A stretch of 64,000 bases of DNA. It comes from Flaccisagitta enflata (lineage: Eukaryota > Chaetognatha > Sagittoidea > Aphragmophora). Position numbers and translations under genes: made by a program. The stretch lies in the NCBI GenBank assembly GCA_965153355.1, contig OZ231127.1, forward strand, positions 2,914,001 through 2,978,000. Reading direction: 5' to 3'. The notes below the pieces were generated by a model. That model saw only the letters and a program-made list of their open reading frames with translations, did not search any database and had not been told where the DNA came from. Of this stretch, positions 1-8,860 are shown in pieces (the first letter of the stretch is position 1; every line of letters begins with the position of its first letter).

Positions 1-177
1 ACATCGTGATATGTCCGATGCTGGTTCTCATCCGATCATATTTCGAGTGAAATCGTGAAAAAGTCCAGACGCACTCCAGGCTGAAACAAAAACTGGCGCG
101 TGACTCAGGCCTCGCGCCTGCTCAAAAACGGCAACAAATTTGGGCTAACCTCTGCGTTTCGTCATCAGTCTGTCTGT

Positions 178-206
178 CTACCTTTCTTTCTTTCTTTCTT
201 TGTTTC

Positions 207-280
<74 letters not shown>

Positions 281-482
281 TCACTCTTTCTTTCACTCTT
301 TCTTTCACTCTTTCTCTCACTCTTTCTCTTTCTCTCACTCTTTCTCTCATTTTCTTTCTCTTTTTCTTTCTCTCGCTTTCTCTCTCTTGCTCTCTCTTGC
401 TCTCTCTTGCTCTCTCTTTCTTTCTCTCTTTCTTTCTCTCTTTCTTTCTCTCTTTCGTTCTCTCTTTCTTTCTCTCTTTCTC

Positions 483-548
<66 letters not shown>

Positions 549-582
549 TTTCTTTTTTTCTTTCTTTCTGCTCTCTCTCTCT

Positions 583-620
<38 letters not shown>

Positions 621-727
621 CTCTCTTCTCTCTTTCTTTCTTCTTTCTTCCTCTCTTTCTCTCTCTTCTCTTTCTCTCTCTTTTCTCTCTTTCTCTCTCT
701 TTCTTTCTCTCTTTCTTTCTCTTTCTA

Positions 728-801
<74 letters not shown>

Positions 802-815
802 ATTTTCTGTTCTCT
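178..815. repeat. TTTC/TC pyrimidine microsatellite
   Basis: About 640 bases of imperfect TTTC grading into a pure TC run at 732-796. Open frames across it code only Ser/Leu/Phe on one strand and Arg/Glu/Lys on the other, so none is treated as a gene. Confidence 0.97.
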
Positions 816-1062
816 CGGATCTCTTGTCAATTTGTTCAAAACTTCTTGCGATTTCAGCTTCCGCCTCGCTGTGTGGGTGTTTTTTTCACAACCGCACTTC
901 GATCAACCAACAATGATCGGCGATAACAGAACGTCGCGTCCCACGCCAAGTCGCGTCCCACGCCAAGACTAGAGTTTCATTCTTCTTCGCTGATTTATCG
1001 ACGATGTGCAGAAATATTTGCTCGCGCATTTGATTGAATCGGAAAATTTTAACGCTCTTATT

Positions 1063-1424
1063 TAGGGATGCGGAAGCGGTCGATTTTCATGCCGCTTCCA
1101 CCGCTTCCGTTTCCGCTTCCATTTACAGTACAAATACTATCTTCGCCGAAAGAAACGCAGCAGTTTTAAAAATAGCATCAACTTTGGAAGAGTATTGCTC
1201 CTAAACGAGTAAAGAGACAGACCTCAGATTTGTCCCATCTTAAAGCCCTTCTTTTAATCTTTAAAACGGGACCAATCTGGGAAGTGTAGCTTTATTCGTT
1301 TAAGAGCAGCATTATTCCAAAGTTGATGCTATTTCTATAACTGCTGCGTTTCTTTTGGCGAAGATAGTACTAGTAGCTATCCTATCCTCCAAATTGGAAG
1401 CGGTCAGTCGCTTCCACATCCCTA
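1063..1424. mobile_element. hAT-like MITE with long inverted repeats
   Basis: The interval is a near-complete inverted repeat. The left end starts TAGGGATGCGGAAGCGG and the right end finishes CGCTTCCACATCCCTA, and the arms continue inward for about 160 bases (for example GCATCAACTTTGGAA against TTCCAAAGTTGATGC). The flanks are CTCTTATT on the left and CTCTCATT on the right, an 8-bp target duplication with one mismatch, as expected for hAT elements. No coding capacity is seen. It ends about 300 bases upstream of the profilin start codon, so it may lie in or next to that promoter. Confidence 0.75.
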
Positions 1425-1722
1425 CTCTCATTCCATGGCTCATGAAACTAGTCGAATATTCGTTAATACAAAATCATTGTCATCGCCTAAAAAAATGTTC
1501 CCTCATTTCCCCCTCCAATTACTCCTTGAATCTGTGATTTAAAAATCTTATAAATCGAAATTTTCTTTTCTTGTTCCTCAGTCTTTTGAAAGAGTATTTT
1601 TACGTAAACGCGATTTATTTTACCATTAATATATAAATTAATATTCATAAACCTTTCAAAACTCCGACCCATTTTTTGTTTGTGTGTTTCCCGCGGGAGA
1701 AATTAACAAAGATCCGTCGAAG

Positions 1723-1845
1723 ATGTCTTGGGATTCTTACGTCGATACCCTCAAATCTTACTCCCAGAATGGTGCCATCTCCGAGGGCATCATCTGCGGC
1801 AAAGACAACGGCGGACTATGGACAACACCCACCGAAAATCTCACG
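1723..1845 (+). CDS. pfn: Profilin, exon 1 (N-terminal)
   Basis: First coding exon of a profilin, a small cytosolic protein that binds monomeric actin, proline-rich ligands and phosphoinositides. The 41 codons begin MSWDSYVDTL and include ICGKDNGGLW, matching the N-terminal helix (typically MSWxxYVD) and the first strands (GxDGxxW) of profilins. The start ATG at 1723 has AAG just before it, giving a purine at -3, and begins where profilins normally begin. The exon ends in phase 0 at TCACG|GTAAAT (intron from 1846). The next exon at 3059 also starts in phase 0, so the reading frame joins cleanly. An in-frame extension upstream lacks an ATG. A hAT-like MITE lies 300 bases upstream. Confidence 0.88.
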
Positions 1846-3058
1846 GTAAATGGGAAATCTGTACATGAATTACTTTTTCGCCCATTTGTCTGTAGATGAG
1901 AAAGGAATGCGGGATGAAAGAAACTTAAGAAAGGAAAGCCGTAAGAGAAAGAAACAACATGATGTAATAGCAGCCCAAAGGCAGTAAGTGGTCAGCGGTA
2001 CCCGTGCCCTGCTTGAGTAGGAAGTGAGGAAGGTTGAGAGGGAGCAGGGCAGCGGCCCCAAAGGGGACGAAGTCCTGTAGAACACAGGGGGAATCTGTCC
2101 GTCCGTCCATCCGTTCGTCCGTCCATCCGTCCTGTTTGCCTTCCTTCAGTCCAGGATGCCCTGTTATTCAAATTTTCATTGAATATTAAGGAGAACTGAC
2201 AAAAGGCAGAATATGGACAACTTAAAACCCTTCCATTTTTGTATAGTTTGTAGGTTAAGTTGAGGCAGGAGCAGGCCAGGATCTGGGTCTCTGAGGCCAG
2301 AATCTGGGTCTCAGAGACCAATTTCTTGGTCTCAGAGGCAAGGATTTCAGTTTCTGAGGTCAGGATTTGGTCCTCTCAGGCTAGGATTTAGGTCTTTTAG
2401 GCCAGCACCTAGGTCTTGGAGGTCAGAATCTGGGTCCCAAAGGTCAGGATCTGGGTCTCTAAGGCTTGGATGTGGGTTTTTGAAGCCAGAATCTTAGTTT
2501 AAGGGGCCAAGATGATAGAACTCAGGCCAGAACTCAGGTTTTCTAGCCATTTGGGCCCCAAAGGAGACAAAGCCGAGGGTGGGGCGGGGGGGGGGGACAG
2601 ATGGACGTACGGACGGACAGATTCCCCCTGTGTTCTACAGGACTTCGTCCCCTTCGGGGCCGCTGCCCAAAAGCCATAGGAATTATGAAAACACACTGAT
2701 AGAACGATGAAAGGAGTCCTTCCTGAAGGAAACTATGAAATAAAGTTATGATTGAAAGGAACAAAGAAGAAACGATTGATTTGAACAATGAAAGAGAGAG
2801 ATTGATTGCAAGGGAGGGAGATGGCTGAAATGTGCGATGAATGTAGGAGATCTTGAATGATCGACTGAAAATGATGAATGCGGAAATGATTGATTGAACC
2901 GATTCAAGAAGAAATTTCTAGGGAATGAATTCTTGGTTTACCTAGAGGGTTCATAGTTGCCGCTCTCAGCCTAGCCCCTGACCAATGCCCAGTTGCCCAT
3001 TGATGTACAACAAAGGTCGTTGACCTCGTTTTCCATTTCTCCTCTCCAAACGTTTCAG
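1846..3058 (+). other. Profilin intron 1
   Basis: Runs from GTAAAT to CGTTTCAG. It carries a whole foldback element (1988-2672) and about 300 bases of unremarkable AT-rich sequence after it. No other exon was seen in it. Confidence 0.7.
1988..2672 (+). mobile_element. Foldback-type repeat, copy F1
   Basis: Starts GTGGTCAGCGGTACCCGTG and ends GGGGCCGCTGCCCAAAA. The left arm at 2048-2100 (GCAGCGGCCCC to ACACAGGGGGAAT) is the reverse complement of the right arm at 2620-2672. Between them lie GTCC repeats and a roughly 20-bp minisatellite on the theme GGTCTCTGAGGCCAGAATCT. Five related copies occur in the window (F2-F6). There is no protein-coding sequence. Confidence 0.8.
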
Positions 3059-3182
3059 GCCCTTGACGACAAGGCGGTGAAGCAGATTAACGGCAAGGCC
3101 ACCGAGGGTTTAACGCTCAACGGGGTCAAGTTTATGTTTCTGAGGGTAGCCGAAGAAGACGACGGAACTTATCAAATTTTTT
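3059..3182 (+). CDS. pfn: Profilin, exon 2 (central)
   Basis: Second coding exon of the profilin gene: 41 codons plus one base. It follows the 3' splice site AAACGTTTCAG and ends at the strong 5' splice site TTT|GTAAGTGT. The motif GLTLNGVKFMFLR lies where other profilins have GLTLGGxKxxxxR, the central strand pair, and is followed by an acidic turn (AEEDDGTYQIF). Entry in phase 0 and exit in phase 1 fit exon 1 and exon 3. A pseudogene is not excluded, but there is no frame disruption, and the retained splice sites argue against a processed copy. Confidence 0.88.
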
Positions 3183-3199
3183 GTAAGTGTCGTTAAAAA

Positions 3200-3625
3200 G
3201 CGGTTGTTTGTTTTGGTTGGCGTCCTTGATTTGGTTGTTGTCCTTGATTTGGTTGTTGTCCTTGATTTGGTTGTTGTCCTTGTTTTAGTTCTTGTCCTAG
3301 TTTTAGTTGGTGTCCTTGTTCTTGTTGGTGTCCTTGTTTTTGTTTGTGTCCTTGTTAGTGTCCTTATTTTTGTTTGTTTCCTTGTTTTGGTTGCTGTCCT
3401 TACTGTTGTTAGTTTTGGTTGGTGCCCTTGTTTTGGTTGGTGTCCTTACTGTCCTTTTTTTTGTTTGTGTCCTTGTTTTGGTTGGTGTCTTTATTTTTTT
3501 TTTTTGTCTTTATTTTTTTTTCTGTGTCTTTGTTTTGGTTGGTGTCCTTATTTTTGTTTGTGTCCTTATTTTTGTTTGTGTCCTTGTTTTGGTTGCTCTC
3601 TTGGTTTTCATTCACAGTCTTTTGT
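3200..3625 (+). repeat. TTGGTTGKTGTCCTTG minisatellite in profilin intron 2
   Basis: Roughly 18- and 12-base units of GTCCTTG(A/T)TTTGGTTGTT fill most of intron 2 between exon 2 and the exon 3 array. Frames through it give only Leu/Val/Phe strings and are not genes. Confidence 0.85.
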
Positions 3626-3725
3626 TTTGCTCTGATGGGCATCAAGATTTCTTGCCCGCTGTTGGCGCATTTCCGTTACTCTTGAATCTGTAATTTCTCA
3701 CAGCTAATTTTTGCTGATATCTCAG

Positions 3726-3808
3726 ACAAGAAGAAAGAGAAGGGGTCTCTTTACGTTCACTTGACGAATCAGACAATCATCGTTGCTCTGAAGCCCGAGT
3801 CCATGTCC
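3726..3808 (+). CDS. pfn: Profilin, exon 3, copy 1
   Basis: Third profilin exon and the first of a tandem series. After GATATCTCAG it starts in phase 1: the T left over from exon 2 plus AC makes Tyr. It then codes KKKEKGSLYV and LTNQTIIVAL, which correspond to the profilin pattern of a basic turn, GSLYV and TNQxIII, the last strands of the fold. The similarity fades after PESMS at about 3808. A canonical 5' splice site is not obvious there, and no stop codon closes the frame. The last 25 or so residues expected of a profilin (C-terminal helix) were not found, so the real exon end is uncertain. Copy 1 differs from copies 2-6 in having SLYVHL rather than SLCVHV. Confidence 0.75.
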
Positions 3809-3837
3809 TTATTTCTTATCTCTTACTCTTATTTCAG

Positions 3838-3917
3838 ACGAAGAAAGAGAAGGGTCTCTTTGCGTTCACGTGACGAATCAGACGATCATTGTTGCTCTGA
3901 CACCTGAGTCCATGTCT
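3838..3917 (+). CDS. Profilin exon 3-like copy 2
   Basis: Repeats exon 3 with its own acceptor (CTTATTTCAG). It is three bases shorter at the basic turn (EEREGSLCVHV) but is open in the same phase-1 frame through VTNQTIIVAL to PESMS. It could be an alternative exon or a non-functional tandem duplicate. Confidence 0.5.
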
Positions 3918-3946
3918 TTATTGCTTATCTCTTGCTTATACTTCAG

Positions 3947-4029
3947 ACAAGAAAAAAGAGAAGGGGTCTCTTTGCGTTCATGTGACGAATCAGACGATCA
4001 TCATGGCCCTGACGCCCAAGTCCATGTCC
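3947..4029 (+). CDS. Profilin exon 3-like copy 3
   Basis: Same cassette with acceptor TTATACTTCAG. It codes KKKEKGSLCVHV then TNQTIIMALTPKSMS in phase 1, without stops. It starts 109 bases after copy 2. Confidence 0.5.
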
Positions 4030-4058
4030 TTATTGCTTATCTCTCGCTTATATTTCAG

Positions 4059-4141
4059 ACAAGAAAAAAGAGAAGGGGTCTCTTTGCGTTCACGTGACGA
4101 ATCAGACCATCATCGTGGCCCTGACACCCAAGTCCATGTCC
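4059..4141 (+). CDS. Profilin exon 3-like copy 4
   Basis: Same cassette with acceptor CTTATATTTCAG. It codes KKKEKGSLCVHV then TNQTIIVALTPKSMS in phase 1, and starts 112 bases after copy 3. Confidence 0.5.
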
Positions 4142-4173
4142 TTATTGCTTATCTCTCGCTTGAGGGTTTCCAG

Positions 4174-4256
4174 ATGCCAAGAAGAAAGAGAAGGGCCCTT
4201 GCGTTCACGTGACGAATCAGACGATCATTGTTGCTCTGACACCTGAGTCCATGTCT
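4174..4256 (+). CDS. Profilin exon 3-like copy 5 (variant acceptor)
   Basis: This copy has a different border, GAGGGTTTCCAG|ATGCC, and codes YAKKKEKGPCVHV after the junction codon. That insertion restores the Y-A-K-K spacing seen in many profilins (FYAKKGKG). The frame is open through TNQTIIVALTPESMS. Because its acceptor region differs from its neighbours, it could be the ancestral exon or a separately selected alternative. Confidence 0.5.
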
Positions 4257-4292
4257 TTATTGCTTATCTCTTATCTCTAGCTTATATTTCAG

Positions 4293-4375
4293 ACAAGAAG
4301 AAAGAGAAGGGGTCTCTTTGCGTTCACGTGACGAATCAGACGATCATCGTGGCCCTGACACCCGAGTCCATGTCC
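4293..4375 (+). CDS. Profilin exon 3-like copy 6
   Basis: Same cassette with acceptor CTTATATTTCAG, coding KKKEKGSLCVHV then TNQTIIVALTPESMS in phase 1. It starts 119 bases after copy 5. Confidence 0.5.
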
Positions 4376-4404
4376 TTATTGCTTATCTCTCGCTTATATT
4401 TCAG

Positions 4405-4440
4405 ACAAGAAGAAAGAGAAGGGGTCTCTTTGCGTTCACT
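4405..4440 (+). pseudogene. Profilin exon 3-like copy 7, truncated
   Basis: The acceptor and the first 12 codons (KKKEKGSLCVH) are present. After GCGTTCACT the sequence runs straight into a CT microsatellite, so this copy cannot code the rest of the strand. Confidence 0.75.
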
Positions 4441-4445
4441 GTCTT

Positions 4446-4795
<350 letters not shown>

Positions 4796-4879
4796 TGTTC
4801 CACCTTCGGGTACCCATGCTTTATGGTGACTGAAAATGTCCATTGTCTCTCTCCTTCTCTCTCTTTTCATTGTTTGAGG

Positions 4880-5330
4880 TCAAAGGCTTCGGCTTTAACC
4901 TCATCTATGTGTATCCTCATGCAGCTGGGGAGTAACAAAGCTAGTAGAGCTAATTACCTGTATTTTTGTGCTTTCTTCAAGCCGTGCGTTTGCCAGGTTA
5001 ACTTTAGTCAAACATTATAAGCGACCTATTAGTAGAAAGCCCCTGACGTAGGCTTCATTTTGGTACCAATTTTAACATGTTTTACCAAATCTGGCATGTT
5101 TGTGTACTTCACAAAAAATGGTCAAGAAAAATGTTGATGATGAGGGTCCGGTGATTTTACCAAAATCATACCAGAAGTAGCTCTTGCAAAGGGCTTCTCA
5201 TGGGTGAATTCATTTTGACTCGGACTCACCCCCTAGATAGTCGGATTGAGCTCCACAATCACATGGTAATTAGGCCTAATTACTCAACACAGTCATTAGC
5301 TTTAATACCCAGTCGGGGACTTAAACTAAC
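4880..5330 (+). repeat. Dispersed repeat R, copy 1
   Basis: Sequence from the GCAGCTGGGGAGTAACAAAG area through GAGGGTCCGGTGATTTTACC to TAATTAGGCCTAATTACT. It recurs in opposite orientation at about 14890-15345 with clear but decayed identity. I see no coding sequence or terminal repeats, and the class is unknown. Confidence 0.7.
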
Positions 5331-5333
5331 TTG

Positions 5334-5420
5334 AAGTAACTAGAGGTATTAATTCTAATGCCTCTTTGTCTGTTGGAAAAGTAACTAGAGGTATTAATTC
5401 TAATGCCTCTTTGTCTGTTG
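5334..5420 (+). repeat. Two tandem copies of a 45-bp unit
   Basis: AAGTAACTAGAGGTATTAAT and the bases that follow, through TCTGTTG, occur twice with a 45-base period and almost no difference, so the duplication looks recent. Confidence 0.9.
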
Positions 5421-5625
5421 TTTACGCGGGCAAGAGACAGAGGGTCATACAAGGGATAGAGTGTGTATTCTACTCATGGATTTGTAATTCAAATACTTTG
5501 TTTGTCCATCCGTCCATCCATCTGTTGGTTAGTTTGTCAGTCATTCTGTAGTATATGTCATTTATTCACAAACAAAGAGAAGCATATCAAGTTGGAAAGT
5601 TTGAAAATGCGTATTTATGGTGGGT

Positions 5626-5666
<41 letters not shown>

Positions 5667-5695
5667 TGAGTAGAGAGGGGGTGGGGGGGTTGGAC
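5626..5695. repeat. TG microsatellite and G-rich run
   Basis: A TG run (5629-5660) is followed by a G-rich stretch ending near TGGGGGGGTTGG. It resembles the internal part of the HINE-like repeats but lacks their ends. Confidence 0.8.
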
Positions 5696-5699
5696 TGTG

Positions 5700-6305
5700 C
5701 GCCCCTGCCAACCTGTTTGCGATGATATCTATAGATTTACTGACAATATGTAAACAATCTACAATCTATCACACACAATCAGATGAACAGATAAGCAAAT
5801 CAATATATAAATAGATGCAGGTGTACGCAAAATGACCAACCACTGGACGTCGGGAAATTATCAAAAAGTTGAAAACCCCGAAACCACCGGCTTAAAAGAT
5901 GACCAGATATGCTCTTATGATATAAAATTTATAAAAATTCCTTAACTTTTATCATCCTGTCAATGGAAAAAATATTGCGTCAAGGACTACACGCCAGAGC
6001 AAATTGATAAACTTATAAAATAAAATTTTGGACAAATTCCTCTATATCTCTGCAAAAGCTTATGTTTCTTGGGCAAAAATCTTAATTCTCCAGCGAATCT
6101 AACGTAACTTACCATGCAGAATCCAAATCTGGCGCCAAAAATGAGTTTGACTGACGCTAGATGGTGCTAAATGACGCCTTTTATCGGCACGCCACTTCCG
6201 GTTTTTGTGAAATTGCTAATTTGGAAATAATTCAGACCAAGCGCATAAGAAAAAGTGGTTAACCAACAATTCCAGGTAGTACAAACCCACAGACACTTTT
6301 TAGGT
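5700..6305. other. No recognisable feature
   Basis: AT-rich unique-looking sequence. I see no exon with matching splice sites, no RNA gene and no terminal repeats. Confidence 0.5.
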
Positions 6306-6312
6306 AGTGTGA

Positions 6313-6393
6313 TGGACAGACCAACGGCCAACGGACTGACGGACCGACGGATGGACATTGCCTCTTATAGAGTTGCATGTCCGCAACTAAAAA
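6313..6393 (-). mobile_element. HINE-like element, left-end fragment
   Basis: Read on the minus strand: TTTTTAGTTGCGGACATGCAA, then the CTCTATAAGAGGC motif, then GTCC/GTCG repeats. No right end was found upstream. Confidence 0.75.
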
Positions 6394-6476
6394 GCTTTCA
6401 ACACTTTAATGAGTGACTCCTTACTTCCAGTTACCGTTACAAAAAGAAAACGTAACAAGTCGCCCAAGGGCAATAT

Positions 6477-6979
6477 GTGGTCAGCAACATCCGTTGCCCT
6501 GCTTTGCATGGTTGTGAATCAGAGTGAGAGGAAGTAGGGCAGCGGCCCCAAAGAGGACAAAGTCCTGTAGAACACAGAGGGACTTTTGTTCGTTCGTCCG
6601 TCCATCCATCCATCAGTCAGTCCCCCCAGGCCCTCTCAGGCCTGAAATCTACCCTCTCAAGCCTAAAATCTGCCCTCTAAGGCCTGAAATCTGCCCTCTC
6701 AGGCCTGAAATCTGCCCTCTCAGGTCTTGAATCTGAGGGGGCATATTCAGGTCCTGAAAGGACAGGTTTCAGGCCTGAGAGGGCAGATTTCAGGCCTGAG
6801 AGTGTAGATTTCAGGCCTGAGAGAGGTAGGATTTCAGGCCTGAGAGGGCAGATTTCAGGCCTGAGAGGGCAGATTTCAGGCCTTAGAGGGCAGATTTTAG
6901 GCTTGACAAATGGATGGACGAACAAAAGTCCCCCTGTGTTCTACAGGACTTCGTCCCCTTCGGGGTCGCTGCCCAAAAA
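6477..6979 (+). mobile_element. Foldback-type repeat, copy F2
   Basis: Starts GTGGTCAGCAACATCCGTTGCC and ends GGGGTCGCTGCCCAAAAAC. The core is a 21-bp minisatellite in two opposite blocks: CCCTCTCAGGCCTGAAATCT at 6632-6728 and its reverse complement at 6775-6900. The outer arms (AGTCCTGTAGAACACA and its complement) pair. Same core type as F6. Confidence 0.82.
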
Positions 6980-7202
6980 CTACTAACTAGGAACAAATAA
7001 TTCATCCTCAGACTTTTTCTTTGGTAGATTTCATCGATATTTCATCAGTATTTCAAAATTTCATCACAATCAGTATTTCATCAGATGTGAATGAATGCAA
7101 CTTTCAAAACATCATTTTAAACATAAATTCAAAATTCAGAATACAATACAATTAAAACTACGCTCAATCCATATCTTCTTGACCAAACGCCTTGATTAGT
7201 CC

Positions 7203-7400
7203 TTATTAGTTGCGTGCTACGCTTCACTACACCCAGCTATGTCCTTCCGTTGGTCGGTCGGTGGGGTCCCCATATTATTTTATTTTTTTTGTTTTTGCGG
7301 TCTTTGGCTTCAGTGTTCCTGCCCAAATTCTCCAATAACTCAAATATACTGCCCCTTACCACCCGCACGCGACTGCAGTAGCTGTGCATCCGGCCTTGTT
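7203..7400 (+). mobile_element. HINE-like element, complete
   Basis: Left arm AGTTGCGTGC, a short GGTCGGTCGG core, then CACCCGCACGCGACTGCAG and the terminal hairpin region TGTGCATCCGGCCTTGTT. The arms pair with one mismatch. Confidence 0.75.
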
Positions 7401-7424
7401 TTTCTTGCGTGCCCGGGTAGGAAC

Positions 7425-7585
7425 TTACTCGCTCTATTCATGGGCTTGCTCACTCACTTCGCTAACTGCCACATGAAATTCATAGAATATGAATTCCCAC
7501 ATGAACTTCATAAAATATGAATTCCCACATGAAATTCATGAAATAGGGGTTCATGCTGTAATCAGGTTAAACGGGAAGAAAGGCG
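7425..7585 (+). repeat. Fragment of GCTC-core repeat family K
   Basis: Contains TCATGGGCTTGCTCACTCAC, which recurs in family K copies at 28607-28838 and 60193-60432. A short internal triplication of CACATGAAATTCATA units follows (7479-7545). Confidence 0.6.
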
Positions 7586-7795
7586 TTTTTAGTTGCGGAC
7601 ACGCAACTCTATAAGAGGCATTGTCCGTCCATCCGTCGGTTGGTTGGTCCGTCGGTTGGTGGACATGAGTCGAAAAGTGCAAAAATGAGCGTTTTAGATG
7701 GTTTTTTGTGTATGTGAGAGGGGCATGGGGTATGGATGGGGGTAGGATGCCCCTGCCCACCCGTCCGCAACGATATTGTGACCCCGCGTCGTGCC
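7586..7795 (+). mobile_element. HINE-like element, complete
   Basis: Left arm AGTTGCGGAC with hairpin partner CGCAACT, CTCTATAAGAGGC motif, GTCC/GTTG core, right arm GTCCGCAAC and terminal stem GTGAC-CCCGC-GTC. It lies directly before the BEL/Pao remnant and may have inserted into it. Confidence 0.85.
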
Positions 7796-8581
7796 ACATC
7801 CCTTATTTACATTGTGATGCATAGGGAGAAGGAAGAGGAAGAGGAAGCTCCAATACTTTACTGTGCAACAGCAGATTGTTGCCCAGCCTTCTGCCTTTGC
7901 AGGGGTGCCTGCTCAAATGCAGGATTTATCAGCGAAACACCCCATGGAGGGTGTGGGGAAGAATAATCAGCTCATCTTTAAAGCGCCATCTTCTTCCATC
8001 GACTGAGCGCCATCCTCCACGTCGCGCCTTCAACACTGCCGTGGTAGAAGTTGAAGGAATTCTCAATCGCCGTCCTCTAACAGCGCTTCGCGATGATCAA
8101 ATGACCTCTGAGGCCCTTACACTGAATCACATGTAATCCCGTCAACATCAGCCACGTTCCTCTGGATCTGGTGCAACAAGGCGTCAACTCCGACGCCGAC
8201 TCCGCGAAGGTTCAATGGAGGCGTGCGCAATCGCGTGTGGATGCATTTTGGAAATCGTGGAGGGTCGAATATTTGTCGCTTCTTCACGCGCGAAGCAAAT
8301 GGTTGAGATCCGAGAGAGACTTTGCGGTTGATGACATGGTCATCGTCATGGACGAGACACTGCCTCGTCACAGTTGGAGCTTAGGACGTGTCATGGGCGT
8401 CGAGGGTTCGTCAGCCCATGTCCGGAGGGCTCACATCTGGCGCCAAGATGGAAAGATCGTGACGAAAAGACCGCCACCGAGCTCGTGCGGCTGGGGCTGG
8501 ACTCATAAAAAAGCGCTAAGTTTTGAGAGAGAGAGAAAAGGCGCATGGGCCTGTCCATTAGTAACTATGAGATATGAGTGA
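7796..8581 (+). pseudogene. BEL/Pao retrotransposon pol, integrase C-terminal part (decayed)
   Basis: Remnant of an LTR retrotransposon polyprotein. One frame codes EVEGILNRRPLTALRDDQ followed by EALTLNHM (8047-8134), the signature at the end of BEL/Pao integrase cores. A second frame from about 8171 codes WRRAQSRVDAFWKSW, LLHARSKWLRSER, DDMVIVMDETLPRHSW and LGRVMGVEGSSAHVRRA (8217-8440), matching the integrase C-terminal domain DUF5641: a W-rich start, a kW...R turn, a vGDmVli strand and a plgrV...G...VR end. A stop and a frameshift near 8136 separate the two parts. The 5' part of pol (protease, reverse transcriptase, RNase H) is absent, so the element is dead. A HINE-like element lies at its upstream edge. 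Confidence 0.82.
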
Positions 8582-8860
8582 TTGATACTCTGACTTGTTA
8601 TATTTACAAAGAGTTGTTATTATTCATAGTTGGTTCTGATTATCCATGCTTTCATCTTTCCTCTTGTCAATTATGTAATCCATTTCCACTTACACATAAA
8701 AACACTGATTCATTCGCTCTGTCTATATGTACAACATATTATTGTGCCAAATTCCGTTCTTACCATTATCAGTTCTCAGACGACATTTCAAAGCTTTCGC
8801 TGGCGGCGTCATTCCATCTACGAAGTCAGTTTGCATCTTGGAAGTCGCTCGTCGGGTCAA
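8582..8860 (+). other. AT-rich spacer between pol remnant and GC-rich region
   Basis: Non-coding, with sharply lower GC than its right neighbour. It could be an LTR or leader of the element that follows, but no matching LTR pair was found in the window. Confidence 0.4.

Noticed and set aside
178-839. Long Leu/Ser/Phe or Arg/Glu/Lys frames over CT, TTTC and GA tracts (also at 4.4, 16.7, 33.1, 39.6, 50.5 and 57.1 kb)
   Set aside because: They are translations of microsatellites, open on both strands and in several frames, with no flanking coding sequence.
7239-7520. 93-codon frame on the plus strand
   Set aside because: It runs through a HINE-like element and a family K fragment and has no recognisable motif.
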